A DNA stretch of 64,000 nt from Micromonospora tulbaghiae (GTDB lineage Bacteria; Actinomycetota; Actinomycetes; Mycobacteriales; Micromonosporaceae), in assembly GCF_900091605.1 (NCBI RefSeq), contig NZ_FMCQ01000002.1, positions 682,001 through 746,000 on the forward strand, read 5' to 3'. The notes beneath the pieces are model-generated. The model searched no databases and was not told the origin of the DNA. It worked only from the letters and a program-made list of their open reading frames with translations. Every line of letters begins with the position of its first letter. Position 1 is the first letter of the stretch. Position numbers and translations under genes: made by a program. Positions 41,788 through 50,620 of the stretch are shown here, piece after piece.

Positions 41788-42328
41788 GCGCGAGCACGGG
41801 CCGGATCGACCGCTCGATCTCCTCGGCGCAGCGCCGGAAGTCGGCAGGCGAGCCGCCGATCGGATCGCGCAGGTCCTCCGCGTCGGGGGCGGCGGGTTGC
41901 AGCCGCCCCCGGGCGCGGACCGCGGCCGACACCGCCGCCCGCAACGGCGTGCCCGCGTCCGCCTCCGCCTCGGCGGGGCGGGCCTCGGCCGCCAGCCGGG
42001 CGAACTGCCGCAGCGTGAACGTCCGGGTCAGCGCGGCCGGCGCCAGCGCGGTGCAGGCCGAGCGTTGCCGACGGGTCGCGGTCAGCACCAGCGCCGCCCC
42101 GGTCAGGTGTTCCGGGCGCAGCCGGCGGGTCCGGAAGGCCGCCGGGTCCGCGCCGGTGGCCGCGGTCACCTCGACCGCGTACGGGTGCATGGCCGCCCCG
42201 TCGATCGCGTCGGTCCCCGCGCTGGTCACCGCCAACGGCAGGCCGGTCAGCATCCGGCGGGCGATGAACTCCGCCATCGGTGACCGGCACATGTTCGCGT
42301 GGCAGACGAAGAGCACCTCGTCGACCAT
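41768..42328 (-). CDS. Low-molecular-weight protein tyrosine phosphatase (Wzb-like)
   Basis: The 186-residue protein has the CX5R P-loop in VLFVCHANMCRSPMAEF and, near the C terminus, a DPIGGS segment with the general-acid Asp. LMW-PTPs such as Wzb dephosphorylate BY-kinases. It lies tail to tail with the kinase gene, the last 20 nt overlapping, instead of in the usual Wzb-Wzc operon order, so high transcription of one could interfere with the other. Start at 42328 with GAGGGG 5 nt upstream on the minus strand. The C-terminal half has an Ala/Arg-rich insertion compared with 150-residue family members. Confidence 0.9.
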   Translation of the reverse strand: MVDEVLFVCHANMCRSPMAEFIARRMLTGLPLAVTSAGTDAIDGAAMHPYAVEVTAATGADPAAFRTRRLRPEHLTGAALVLTATRRQRSACTALAPAALTRTFTLRQFARLAAEARPAEAEADAGTPLRAAVSAAVRARGRLQPAAPDAEDLRDPIGGSPADFRRCAEEIERSIRPVLALIATAG

Positions 42329-42472
42329 CTGCACCCCTCTCGTCGGCACGGTCGCGACGGAGGGTGCCGCGACGGCGTTCTTCCGGCAGTCGCGGCCGGA
42401 CGCAGAGGGGATGCGGGAATGGTACGCGGTGCGGCGCCCGGCCGTCCGGAAAGCCGCGCCGGGAGCGCGGCC

Positions 42473-43714
42473 ATGAGGGTCGGCATCCTCACCTACCACT
42501 TCCCGCCCGAGCCGGCGTTCGTCCCGGGCAGCCTGGCCGAGGAGCTGGTGGCCCGGGGCCACGAGGTACGGGTGCTCACCGGGTTCCCGGACTACCCCGG
42601 CGGCCACGTCTATCCCGGCTGGCGACAGCGCTGGCGGCACCAGACGCACAGCGAGCGGCTGACCGTGCGCCGGGTGCCCCGGTACGCCGCGGGCGACGGT
42701 TCCGCCCGTGCCCGCACCACGAGCTGGCTGTCCTTTGCCGGCAGCGCCGCGCTCGCCGGCCGGGGCCTGCTGCGCGACGTCGACGTGCTCTACGTCTACG
42801 GCCACCCGGCGGTCACGTTCGCGGCCACCGGGCTGCGGCGGCTGCTCGGCCGCACGCCGACAGTCCTGCACGTGCAGGACGTGTGGACCGAGCGGGACGG
42901 GCGCGCGGAGGGGGACAGCGGGTGGCCGGCGCGGCTGGAGGCCGCCACCCGCCGCCTCTACCGGGAGGCGGCAGTGGTAGCTGTCGGTTCGCCGTCCATG
43001 GCGGATCTGGTCCGCGCCGGCGGGGCCGACCCGGGCCGGGTGCGCACCGCGCCGAACTGGACCGACGAGCGCATCTTCCGGCCCACCCAGGCCGGTCCGG
43101 CGGTGCGGCGACTGGTCCGCCGGGACGACCGCTGCGTGGTGATGCACGCGGGGACGATCGGCGCGCGCCAGGACCTGGAGACGGCGGTCCGGGCGGCGGC
43201 GGCCCTCGGTGACCGGATGGACCTGGTGCTCGTGGGCTCGGGTCCGCAGGAGCGGCGGGTGCGAGGGCTCGCCGCCGACCTCGGCGCGGACAACATCCGG
43301 TTCCTGGAACGACGGTCCGCTGTGGACATGCCGCAGCTCTACGCCGCCGCCGACTACCAGCTCGTGGCCCAGCGCGACCTGCCGGCGCTGCGCGGCCGGG
43401 TGCCCGGCAAGCTCCAGGCCGCGCTCGCCTGCGCCGCGCCGGTGGTCGCCTCCGCCGCGGGGGAGACGGCCGAGGTGGTGGAGCGGGCCCGCGCCGGCCT
43501 GTCCTGCCCGCCCGAGGACTGGGCGGCCCTGGCCGACCGCTTCTGGCTGGCCGCCGCCATCCCGCCGGCCGCCCGGCTCGACATGGGCAGGCGGGGCCGC
43601 GACGCGTACCTGCGGGACATGTCGATGCGGGCCGGTGTGGACCGGATCGAGGCGCTGCTGCACGAGGCGGCCGCGCGGACGTCGAACCGAACAAAGCTCG
43701 CACACAGCCGATAA
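42473..43714 (+). CDS. Glycosyltransferase family 4 (WbuB-like)
   Basis: The 413-residue GT-B enzyme has an N-terminal acceptor domain (MRVGILTYHFPPEPAFVPGS) and a C-terminal donor domain with VVMHAGTIGARQDLETAV, RFLERRSAVDMPQLYAAADYQLV and the PGKLQAALACAAPVVAS segment containing the nucleotide-binding loop. Usual EX7E motif residues are partly replaced. It should add a sugar to the growing lipid-linked surface polysaccharide. ATG at 42473 gives the canonical GT4 N terminus; the ribosome site is weak. The gene lies between the phosphatase (divergent) and the DUF4012 gene. Confidence 0.88.
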   Translation: MRVGILTYHFPPEPAFVPGSLAEELVARGHEVRVLTGFPDYPGGHVYPGWRQRWRHQTHSERLTVRRVPRYAAGDGSARARTTSWLSFAGSAALAGRGLLRDVDVLYVYGHPAVTFAATGLRRLLGRTPTVLHVQDVWTERDGRAEGDSGWPARLEAATRRLYREAAVVAVGSPSMADLVRAGGADPGRVRTAPNWTDERIFRPTQAGPAVRRLVRRDDRCVVMHAGTIGARQDLETAVRAAAALGDRMDLVLVGSGPQERRVRGLAADLGADNIRFLERRSAVDMPQLYAAADYQLVAQRDLPALRGRVPGKLQAALACAAPVVASAAGETAEVVERARAGLSCPPEDWAALADRFWLAAAIPPAARLDMGRRGRDAYLRDMSMRAGVDRIEALLHEAAARTSNRTKLAHSR

Positions 43715-43816
43715 ATCGTCAGAGTGTCGAATATCGCCTCGAACATGCACTTTGCCGTGCTAAAAAGCACTCGATCGCGAATTGTGTCCGATTCGACCGA
43801 CACGTAGGGGGAATCC

Positions 43817-45601
43817 GTGACCGGACCTGGTGCCACGCCCGGCCGGCGGCGCCGCTCGCGGCGGCGCCGGCGCGCCCGGGTCCGCCGGACCCTGCTGACC
43901 GGACTGGTCGTCGTGTCGGTGCTGCTCAGCGCCGGCGGCTGGGTCGCGTTCCGGGGCTGGCAGGCCCGCGCCCACCTGGTCAACGCCGCCGGACTGGCCC
44001 GGGAGCTCAGCGCCCAGGTGCTCGACGGCGACGTGGCCCGGGCCCAGCGCACGCTCGCCGCGTTGCAGGAACAGGCCGCCGCCGCGCGCGGCGAGACCGG
44101 GGATCCGGTGTGGTGGGTCGGCCAGCAGACCCCGTACGCGGGGGACAACCTGGCCGCGGTACGGCAGATCTCGGTGGCGGTGGACGACCTGGCCCGGCTC
44201 GCGTTCCCCACGTTGCTGCGCGTCGACCTCGCCTCGCTGGTGCCGAAGCAGGGCAAGCTGGACCTGGCCCGCCTGCGCGCCGTCTCGGCCGAGGTCTCCG
44301 CCGCCGACCAGGCGGTGCGCACGACGGCCGACCGGCTGCGGAAGGTGCCCACCGGCGACCTCGTGACGCAGGTACGCGACGCGGTCACCGCGCTGCGCGC
44401 GGAGCTGGACCAGCTCGGCGAGCTGACCTCGGCGGCTGATCGCGGCGCGCGGCTGCTGCCGCCACTTCTCGGCGCGGACGGGCCGCGCAGCTATCTGCTG
44501 GTCTCGCAGAACCCGGCCGAGCTGCGCGCCACGGGCGGCATGTTCGGCGCGTACGCCGTCCTGCGCGCCGAGGGCGGACGGATCCGCCTCGTGAAGCAGG
44601 GCAGCTCGTCCGATCTGCGGTTCTTCGACCCGCCACTCAAGGTCGACGCGGAGGCGAAGCGGCTCTGGGGCGATCTGCCGGGCATCTATCCGGCGGACGT
44701 GAACCTCAACCCGGACTTCCCGGCCGCCGCCGCGCTCTACCGGGACATGGTTCGCCGCCGGACCGGCACCACCGTGGACGGTGTGCTGGCGGTGGACCCG
44801 GTGGTGCTGTCGTACCTGCTCGGCGTCGTGGGTCCGGTCAACGTGCCGGACGGGCCGGCGCTCGCCCCCGCCACCGCCGTCCGCACGCTCCTCAGTGATT
44901 CGTACCGGGACCTGGGCACGAAGGACCAGGACGAGTACTTCACCAAGGCGGCCTCGGGCGTCTTCGACACCCTGTTCACCAAGACGATCGACCCACGGGC
45001 ACTTTTGACCGTTTTTACCCGTTCAATCAATGAACGTCGGATATTGTTCTGGAGTGTCCGATCTGAGGAGCAACGCGCACTGGCCGGCAGCCGGCTGGCC
45101 GGTCAGCTCCCGGAGAAGGACACCGTGCCGACCGTCGGTGTGTTCCTCAACGACGGCAGCGGCGCGAAGCTCGGCTACTACCTCAGGTTCTCGGCCACCG
45201 TGACGGTCGGCGAATGCCACCCGGACGGACGCCGCGAGCTGCGGCTGAAGGTCACGGTGCACTCCACCGCCCCGAAGTCGGGCCTGAGCAAGTCGGTCAC
45301 CGGACTGGCTCTGGCCGGCGACAAGTACACCGCACGCACCTTCGTTTCCGTGCACACGCCCACCGGCGGCGCCGTCCTCACCGGCCGACTGGACGGACGG
45401 GACACCGCGATGGGCAGCGGCACCGACGGCCGCCGCCAGGTGGCGGTCGCGAAGGTCGAGGCCCGCCCGGGACAGACCCGGACGCTCGACGTCACGGTGC
45501 TCACCGGCAAGACCGGCGCCGGGACGGCCGAGCTGGTGCACACGCCCACCGTCACCCCATGGACCACCCAAGTAGTCAACGCACCAAGCTGTGAACAGTA
45601 G
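43817..45601 (+). CDS. DUF4012 domain-containing membrane protein
   Basis: The 594-residue protein has an Arg-rich cytoplasmic N terminus, one membrane helix (LLTGLVVVSVLLSAGGWVAF, about 28-50), and a large extracytoplasmic DUF4012 region. The conserved segment is SYLLVSQNPAELRATGGMFGAYAVL, then DGVLAVDPVVLSYLLGVVGPV. The C terminus is a beta-rich domain. DUF4012 genes commonly sit in exopolysaccharide loci, but no activity is proven. GTG at 43817 follows an AT-richer leader (43715-43816). Around 45000-45060 codon use turns distinctly AT-rich inside the gene. The stop is 13 nt from the next start. Confidence 0.87.
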   Translation: MTGPGATPGRRRRSRRRRRARVRRTLLTGLVVVSVLLSAGGWVAFRGWQARAHLVNAAGLARELSAQVLDGDVARAQRTLAALQEQAAAARGETGDPVWWVGQQTPYAGDNLAAVRQISVAVDDLARLAFPTLLRVDLASLVPKQGKLDLARLRAVSAEVSAADQAVRTTADRLRKVPTGDLVTQVRDAVTALRAELDQLGELTSAADRGARLLPPLLGADGPRSYLLVSQNPAELRATGGMFGAYAVLRAEGGRIRLVKQGSSSDLRFFDPPLKVDAEAKRLWGDLPGIYPADVNLNPDFPAAAALYRDMVRRRTGTTVDGVLAVDPVVLSYLLGVVGPVNVPDGPALAPATAVRTLLSDSYRDLGTKDQDEYFTKAASGVFDTLFTKTIDPRALLTVFTRSINERRILFWSVRSEEQRALAGSRLAGQLPEKDTVPTVGVFLNDGSGAKLGYYLRFSATVTVGECHPDGRRELRLKVTVHSTAPKSGLSKSVTGLALAGDKYTARTFVSVHTPTGGAVLTGRLDGRDTAMGSGTDGRRQVAVAKVEARPGQTRTLDVTVLTGKTGAGTAELVHTPTVTPWTTQVVNAPSCEQ

Positions 45602-45614
45602 GAGGGAATCCATC

Positions 45615-46235
45615 ATGCGGCTATCCCGCATCATCATGGCGCTCACGGTGGGCCTGGCCGTAGCGGCCGTGCCGACCGCGGCCGGGGCGGCGCAGCCGCA
45701 GCCCCCGGTCTACCCGCCCGAGGTCGCGTCGCTGACCGTCTCACCGACCACCATCCGGCTCGGCGAGACGTTCACCCTGCGGGGCTCCAACTTCGCGCCG
45801 AACGAGACGGTGCGGATCGACGTGGCGATCTCGGGTCTGCCCGCGGCCGCCCCGGCCGAGGGGACCGCGCGGCGCAGCGACGGCAGCACGGTGGCGATGG
45901 CGCCGGTCGCCTACACGCCCAACCGCGCCCAGCCGCAGCCCGCGCCGACCACGTTCACCGTGACGGCCGACGCCAACGGCAACTTCACCGTCACCTACCG
46001 GCCGACCAGGCCGGGCCGGTACACGTTCACCGCCACGGGCCTGACGTCCGGGCGGATCGCGAGCGCCACCGGCACCGTCCTGCCGCCGCGGCCGACCAAG
46101 TCGCCGCACCACGGCGGGCTGCCGGTGACCGGTGACAGCATCGGCACGCCGCTGAAGCTCGGTGGGGGCCTCGCCGCCGCCGGTGCGGTGCTGCTGCTGG
46201 CCTCCATGGCCTGGCGCCGCCGCCGCCTCGGCTGA
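45615..46235 (+). CDS. LPXTG-type cell-wall-anchored surface protein
   Basis: The 206-residue protein has a signal peptide (MRLSRIIMALTVGLAVAAVP, cleaved near AGA) and an Ig/IPT-like beta domain (VASLTVSPTTIRLGETFTLRGSNFAPNE onward). A sorting signal ends it: LPVTG at about 174-178, a hydrophobic helix (GGGLAAAGAVLLLASMAW) and a RRRR tail. A sortase should cleave between T and G and link it to peptidoglycan. ATG has AGGAGGG 8 nt upstream. Being only 13 nt after the DUF4012 gene, it is probably co-expressed with the polysaccharide machinery. No sortase gene is in the window. Confidence 0.88.
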   Translation: MRLSRIIMALTVGLAVAAVPTAAGAAQPQPPVYPPEVASLTVSPTTIRLGETFTLRGSNFAPNETVRIDVAISGLPAAAPAEGTARRSDGSTVAMAPVAYTPNRAQPQPAPTTFTVTADANGNFTVTYRPTRPGRYTFTATGLTSGRIASATGTVLPPRPTKSPHHGGLPVTGDSIGTPLKLGGGLAAAGAVLLLASMAWRRRRLG

Positions 46236-46267
46236 TCCGGGGCGTGCCGGGGACGACCCGGCTCGAT

Positions 46268-46306
46268 CGTGAGTGCCCGCCGGACCTCGTCCGGCGGGCA
46301 CTCACG
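46268..46306. terminator. Strong terminator ending the surface-polysaccharide operon
   Basis: A perfect 18-bp inverted repeat (46268-46285 with 46289-46306) with a CTC loop lies 32 nt past the LPXTG-protein stop. Confidence 0.85.
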
Positions 46307-46333
46307 TGTCCGGGCGACACGACACAATGAGCC

Positions 46334-46750
46334 ATGGACGCGACACCGTGGACCGATCAGGCCGGCCTGCTCACGCTGCCCGGTGGCGCCACCGTCCGCG
46401 GGCGCAAGGTCGCCGCGCCCGCCTCGCCCGCCGACTTCGCGCTGCTGCTGGCGCCCGGTCCCGAGCCGGAGTGGCCGGCCCGGCGGGTCCGCTGGCCCGA
46501 CTTCTGGATCCCGTCCGACCGCGCCGACGCCCTGGACGCGCTGCGGGAGGCGCGGCGGCGCGCGTACGCGGGGGAGCGGGTCGAGGTGGCCTGTCACGGC
46601 GGCGTCGGGCGCACCGGCACCGCGCTGGCCGCGCTCGCCGTGCTGGACGGGCTGCCGCCCGCGCGGGCGGTGGCCTGGGTCCGGTCCCACTATCACCGGC
46701 GCGCCGTGGAGACACCGTGGCAGCGGTGGTGGCTGCGCGGCGTGCGCTGA
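46334..46750 (+). CDS. Small dual-specificity-type protein phosphatase
   Basis: The 138-residue protein carries the Cys-phosphatase signature HCX5R-type in VACHGGVGRTGTAL, with an upstream WPDFWIPSD segment in the position of the general-acid loop. It is a minimal DSP/PTP-fold enzyme; the substrate is unknown. No convincing ribosome site or -10 directly precedes ATG at 46334, so the exact start is less sure. It lies before two D,D-carboxypeptidase genes with separate promoters. Confidence 0.78.
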   Translation: MDATPWTDQAGLLTLPGGATVRGRKVAAPASPADFALLLAPGPEPEWPARRVRWPDFWIPSDRADALDALREARRRAYAGERVEVACHGGVGRTGTALAALAVLDGLPPARAVAWVRSHYHRRAVETPWQRWWLRGVR

Positions 46751-46837
46751 CACCCCGGCCGGTCACCGAACGGGACCGCCCGATCGGCGCGGCGTCACGA
46801 CACCGGTGAGCCGTCGGGACCTGATCATCGGGCTCGG

Positions 46838-46843
46838 TAGGGT
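46838..46843 (+). promoter_or_regulatory. -10 box of a leaderless promoter
   Basis: TAGGGT lies 8 nt before the ATG at 46852; no ribosome site between. Confidence 0.5.
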
Positions 46844-46851
46844 GCCTTCTC

Positions 46852-48129
46852 ATGAGAGCCCGGGTCCTGGCCGCCGCCACCGCCGTCACCCTGCTCACCA
46901 CCGGGGTTCCCGCCCCGGCCGCCGCCGTCCCGGCCACCACACCCGCCGCCCTCGCCGCGCCCGCGACCGCGCCCTGCCCGCGCCTGCCCGCGCCGAAGGT
47001 GAGCCGGCCGCCCCGCCCGACACCGCCGGCCACGACACCCGAACAGGCGGCGGTGGGCGGCGAGGCGCTGGCCGGCACCGGGCTGGTCATGCCACCCGGC
47101 AGCCCCGCGCCCCCGGCGGTCACCGCCACCACCTGGCTGGTGGCGGACCTGGACACCGGCGCGGTCCTCGGCGCGTGCGGCGCACACGTCCCCGGCACCC
47201 CGGCCAGCACCCAGAAACTGCTGCTGGCCGCCACCATGCTGAGCCGGCTGGACCCCGAGCAGGTCGCCGTCGCCACCCGCGCCGACCTGGACATCGAGCC
47301 GGGCAGCTCGGCGGTCGGCCTGCTCGTCGGCGGCCGCTACAGCGTGGCGACGCTGTGGCTGGGCCTGCTGCTCCAGTCCGGCAACGACGCCGCGAACATG
47401 CTGGCCCGCCTCGGCGCCGGCAGCGCGCAGGCCGGCGTCGCCGAGATGAACGAGCAGGCCCGCCGGCTCGGCGCCGGGCAGACGCACGCGGTCACACCGT
47501 CCGGCCTGGACGGTCCCGGCCAGTTCACCAGCGCGTACGACCTGGCGCTCATCGCGCGGGCCTGCTTCGCCGACGCCGCGTTCCGCCGGTACGCGCTCAC
47601 CGAGCGCACGCAGATCCCGGCCCAGCCCGCGCTGAAGAAGGGCGGGTTCCAGATCCAGAACGAGAACCAGCTCATCTACCGCTATCCCGGCGCGCTCGGC
47701 GGCAAGACCGGCTTCACCGAGCTGGCCCGGCACAGCTACGTCGGCGCCGCGCAGCGGGACGGACGCCGTCTCGTGGTGACGCTGCTCGGCGCCGAGGCCC
47801 GCCCGGTACGCGGCTGGCAGCAGGGCGCCCAGCTGCTCGACTGGGGCTTCCGGCTGCCCCGCGACGCCTCGGTCGGGCGGCTGGTCGAGCCGGGCGAGCG
47901 GGACGCCGAGGCGGCGCAGCCCCGGCAGGCGGCGGCCGCCGAGCCCACCCGTACCGCGGCCCCGCCGTGGCGGGGGCCGGCCGGGACGGCGCTGCGACGC
48001 ATCGGCGACGGGGACTGGCGGGTGATCGTGCCGGTCGCCGGTCTGCTGGCGCTCACCGTGGGCGGGGTGGCGGCGGTGCTCGCCGCCCGCCGGGGCCGCG
48101 CCCGCAGGCGGGGACGCCGCCGCGCCTGA
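46852..48129 (+). CDS. D-alanyl-D-alanine carboxypeptidase (PBP5-like, S11 family)
   Basis: The 425-residue protein has a signal peptide, a Pro/Ala-rich spacer and an S11 penicillin-binding domain. The three active-site motifs are SxxK in GTPASTQKLLLAATM, SxN in LLQSGNDAANML, and KTG in ALGGKTGFTELARHS. A C-terminal membrane helix (VIVPVAGLLALTVGGVAAVLAA) and a basic tail anchor it with the catalytic domain outside. It trims the terminal D-Ala from peptidoglycan stem peptides. It is a close paralogue of the gene that follows; the usual PBP5 C-terminal beta domain is absent. Confidence 0.93.
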   Translation: MRARVLAAATAVTLLTTGVPAPAAAVPATTPAALAAPATAPCPRLPAPKVSRPPRPTPPATTPEQAAVGGEALAGTGLVMPPGSPAPPAVTATTWLVADLDTGAVLGACGAHVPGTPASTQKLLLAATMLSRLDPEQVAVATRADLDIEPGSSAVGLLVGGRYSVATLWLGLLLQSGNDAANMLARLGAGSAQAGVAEMNEQARRLGAGQTHAVTPSGLDGPGQFTSAYDLALIARACFADAAFRRYALTERTQIPAQPALKKGGFQIQNENQLIYRYPGALGGKTGFTELARHSYVGAAQRDGRRLVVTLLGAEARPVRGWQQGAQLLDWGFRLPRDASVGRLVEPGERDAEAAQPRQAAAAEPTRTAAPPWRGPAGTALRRIGDGDWRVIVPVAGLLALTVGGVAAVLAARRGRARRRGRRRA

Positions 48130-48207
48130 CCGGGCGGCACCCTACCGCTCGGTTCCGGCGGCGGAACGCGAATCCCGGAGCCGGTGACCCGTTCGGGTCG
48201 GCGTGGC

Positions 48208-48213
48208 TAGCGT
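48208..48213 (+). promoter_or_regulatory. -10 box of a leaderless promoter
   Basis: TAGCGT lies 7 nt before the ATG at 48221, with GTGACC 18 nt upstream as a possible -35. Confidence 0.55.
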
Positions 48214-48220
48214 CCGGGTC

Positions 48221-49501
48221 ATGAGGACCTGGGGACCCTTCGTGGCGCTGGCCGCCGCCCTGCTGCTGCCGGCGCCGGCGACACCGGCGGCGGCCGCCGT
48301 CCGCGCGCCTCTACGCCGGCTGCCGGCCGCGCCGCCCTGCCCGAACGTGCCGGCCCCGTCGACCCGGCCGCCGCAGCCGCCGCCGGCGCCCGACCCGGCC
48401 GCGCGAGCCGTCGGCGGCGCCGCGCTGGACACCGCGGGCCTGGTCGTCCCGCCCGCGTCGAGCGCGCCGCCGGCGGTGACCGCCACCTCCTGGGTGGTCG
48501 CCGACCTGGACAGCGGCGCGGTGCTCGGCGGCTGCGGCCCGCACGAGTACGGCGTACCGGCGAGCGTGCAGAAGCTGCTGCTGGCCGCCACCATGCTGCC
48601 CCGGCTGGACCCGAACCGGGAGGTGACGGTGACCGCCGGGGACCTGGCTGTCGAACCGGGCAGCTCGGCGGCCGGGCTGGTGGAGGGCGGGCGCTACCGG
48701 ATCGAGACGATCTGGCTCGGCCTGCTGCTGCGCTCCGGCAACGAGGCGGCCAACGCGCTCGCCCGGCTCGGCGGCGGCCCGGACGGGCTGGCCGGCGGGG
48801 TACGGGCGATGAACGAGGAGGCGCACCGGCTCGGCGCCCGGCAGACGCACGCGGTCACCCCGTCCGGGCTGGACGGGCCGGGGCAGTTCACCAGCGCGTA
48901 CGACCTGGCGCTGATCGCACGGGCGTGCTTCGTCGACCCGGCGTTCCGCAGGTACGCCGCCACCCGGTCCACCCGGATCCCGGCCCAGCCGGCGCAGCGG
49001 GCGAAGGCGTTCGCCATTTCCAACGACAACATGCTGCTGGACCACTATCCGGGGGCGCTCGGCGGCAAGACCGGCTTCACCGACCTGGCCCGGCACACGT
49101 ACGTCGGGGCGGCCGAGCGCGGCGGGCGGCGCCTGGTGGTCACGCTGCTGGGCGCCGAGGTGACCACCCAGCGGGGCTGGCAGCAGGGCGCGGCGCTGCT
49201 GGACTGGGGGTTCGCGCAGCCCCGCGACGCCTCGGTGGGGCGGCTGGTCGAGCCGGGGGAGCTGGACCGGTCCGCGCCTCCGGCGGGCGGGGCGGCCTCG
49301 GCCCTGGCCGGGCACGCCGGCCTGGCCGGTGGCGGGGCGGCACCCGGGCCGCGGCCCGGCGCGGGTGTGACGGTCGCGGTGGGCGCGGTGCTGACCGCCG
49401 GGGGAGCGTTGCTGCTGGCCCGGCGTCGCCGCCACGCCGCCGCCGTCGCCATGTCGGCCGGGTCGGCCCTGCGGGAGCCGGAAATTCCGGAACAGGACTG
49501 A
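48221..49501 (+). CDS. D-alanyl-D-alanine carboxypeptidase, second paralogue
   Basis: The 426-residue protein has the same layout as its neighbour: signal peptide, Pro-rich spacer, S11 domain with SxxK in VPASVQKLLLAATM, SxN in LLRSGNEAANAL and KTG in ALGGKTGFTDLARHT, then a C-terminal membrane helix. Long identical stretches (for example AVTPSGLDGPGQFTSAYDLA) show a tandem duplication, while spacer and tail have diverged. Its own leaderless-type promoter indicates separate control. The stop is 15 nt from the convergent LacI-family gene. Confidence 0.93.
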   Translation: MRTWGPFVALAAALLLPAPATPAAAAVRAPLRRLPAAPPCPNVPAPSTRPPQPPPAPDPAARAVGGAALDTAGLVVPPASSAPPAVTATSWVVADLDSGAVLGGCGPHEYGVPASVQKLLLAATMLPRLDPNREVTVTAGDLAVEPGSSAAGLVEGGRYRIETIWLGLLLRSGNEAANALARLGGGPDGLAGGVRAMNEEAHRLGARQTHAVTPSGLDGPGQFTSAYDLALIARACFVDPAFRRYAATRSTRIPAQPAQRAKAFAISNDNMLLDHYPGALGGKTGFTDLARHTYVGAAERGGRRLVVTLLGAEVTTQRGWQQGAALLDWGFAQPRDASVGRLVEPGELDRSAPPAGGAASALAGHAGLAGGGAAPGPRPGAGVTVAVGAVLTAGGALLLARRRRHAAAVAMSAGSALREPEIPEQD

Positions 49502-49516
49502 AAGGAGCGGCCCGGA

Positions 49517-50542
49517 TCAGCGGCAGGCGGGCCCCGCGGTGCTGTCCCGCACCACGAGTTCGGTGGCCAGCTCGACCCGGGGCGAGTCGATCTCGTCGCC
49601 CTGGGCCAGCCGCAGCACGGTGCGCGCGGCGAGCCGGCCCATCTCGACCAGCGGCTGGCGCACCGTGGTCAGCGGCGGTGAGGCCCACCGCGCCTCGGGC
49701 AGGTCGTCGAAGCCCACCACGCTCACGTCGTCGCAGACCCGCAGCCCGCGGCGGCGCACCGCCTCGTACACCCCGAAGGCCATCTGGTCGCTGGCGGCGA
49801 AGATGGCGGTCGGCGGCTCGTCCAGGTCGAGCAGCGCGCCACCGGCGGTGAAGCCGGACGCGTGGTAGAAGTCGCCGGGCTGCACCAGCCGGTCGTCGGC
49901 GGCGACTCCGGCGGCGGCCAGCGCGGCCCGGTAGCCGTCCAGCCGGGCGCGGCTGCACAGCAGGTGCGGTGGGCCGGCCACGAAACCGATCCGGCGGTGG
50001 CCGAGCTTGAGCAGGTGCTCGGTGGCGGCCAGGCCGCCGGTCCAGTTGGTGGCGCCGATCGCCGGCACGTCCGTGGCGGCCACGCCGGCCGCCGGGTCGA
50101 CCACCACCACCGGCACGTTGAGGCGCCGCAGCTGGGCCTGCACGGCCGGGCTCAGGTGCGAGGTCACCACGATCACGCCGTCGGACGCGCGGGCGCGCAG
50201 GTTGTGCAGCCACTGCCGGGTGGAGCTGGACTCGCGATGGATCGCCGAGACGACGGTGCCGACCCCGGCGGCGTGGCTGACGTCCTCCACGCCGCGGATG
50301 ATCTCCACCGCCCACGGGCTGTCCAGGTCGTTGAAGACCAGGTCGACCAGGTCCGCCCGGCGGACCGTACGGCTGCCCCGGCGGCGGTAGCCGTGGTGGC
50401 GCAGCAGCTCCTCGACCCGTTCCCGGGTGTCCGGCGCGACGTCGGAACGCCCGTTGAGCACGCGCGACACGGTCGGGACCGAGACGCCGGCCTCCCGTGC
50501 GATCGCGGTGATGGTCACCCTGCGCTCGTCGTCCGCGCTCAC
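49517..50542 (-). CDS. LacI/GalR-family transcriptional regulator
   Basis: The 341-residue regulator has an N-terminal LacI helix-turn-helix with hinge (VTITAIAREAGVSVPTVSRV, then LNGRSDVAPDTRERV). A periplasmic-binding-protein-like effector domain follows, with DGVIVVTSHLS, VPVVVVDP, HRRIGFVAGP and TAIFAASDQMAFGVYEAVR. The effector is probably a sugar. GTG at 50542 gives the standard N terminus. The divergent esterase gene has a sigma-70 promoter with a LacI-like site (50662-50674) just downstream of it, so this regulator most likely represses that esterase. Confidence 0.92.
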   Translation of the reverse strand: MSADDERRVTITAIAREAGVSVPTVSRVLNGRSDVAPDTRERVEELLRHHGYRRRGSRTVRRADLVDLVFNDLDSPWAVEIIRGVEDVSHAAGVGTVVSAIHRESSSTRQWLHNLRARASDGVIVVTSHLSPAVQAQLRRLNVPVVVVDPAAGVAATDVPAIGATNWTGGLAATEHLLKLGHRRIGFVAGPPHLLCSRARLDGYRAALAAAGVAADDRLVQPGDFYHASGFTAGGALLDLDEPPTAIFAASDQMAFGVYEAVRRRGLRVCDDVSVVGFDDLPEARWASPPLTTVRQPLVEMGRLAARTVLRLAQGDEIDSPRVELATELVVRDSTAGPACR

Positions 50543-50620
50543 CCGTGTTCCCTTCGCCGGCTGCCGGAACCGACCGGTAGACCGTCCCGCCCCACGCACA
50601 TCTTGCCGTACGCCGAGGGC

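Noticed and set aside
43757..43770. GTGCT-AAAA-AGCAC hairpin as a terminator after the glycosyltransferase gene
   Set aside because: The stem is only 5 bp, mostly mixed, with no U tract, and lies between same-strand genes that likely belong together.
46852..49501. Tandem carboxypeptidases as beta-lactamases
   Set aside because: The KTG/SGN/SxxK set with a C-terminal membrane anchor and no class A Glu166-type loop fits S11 D,D-carboxypeptidases better.
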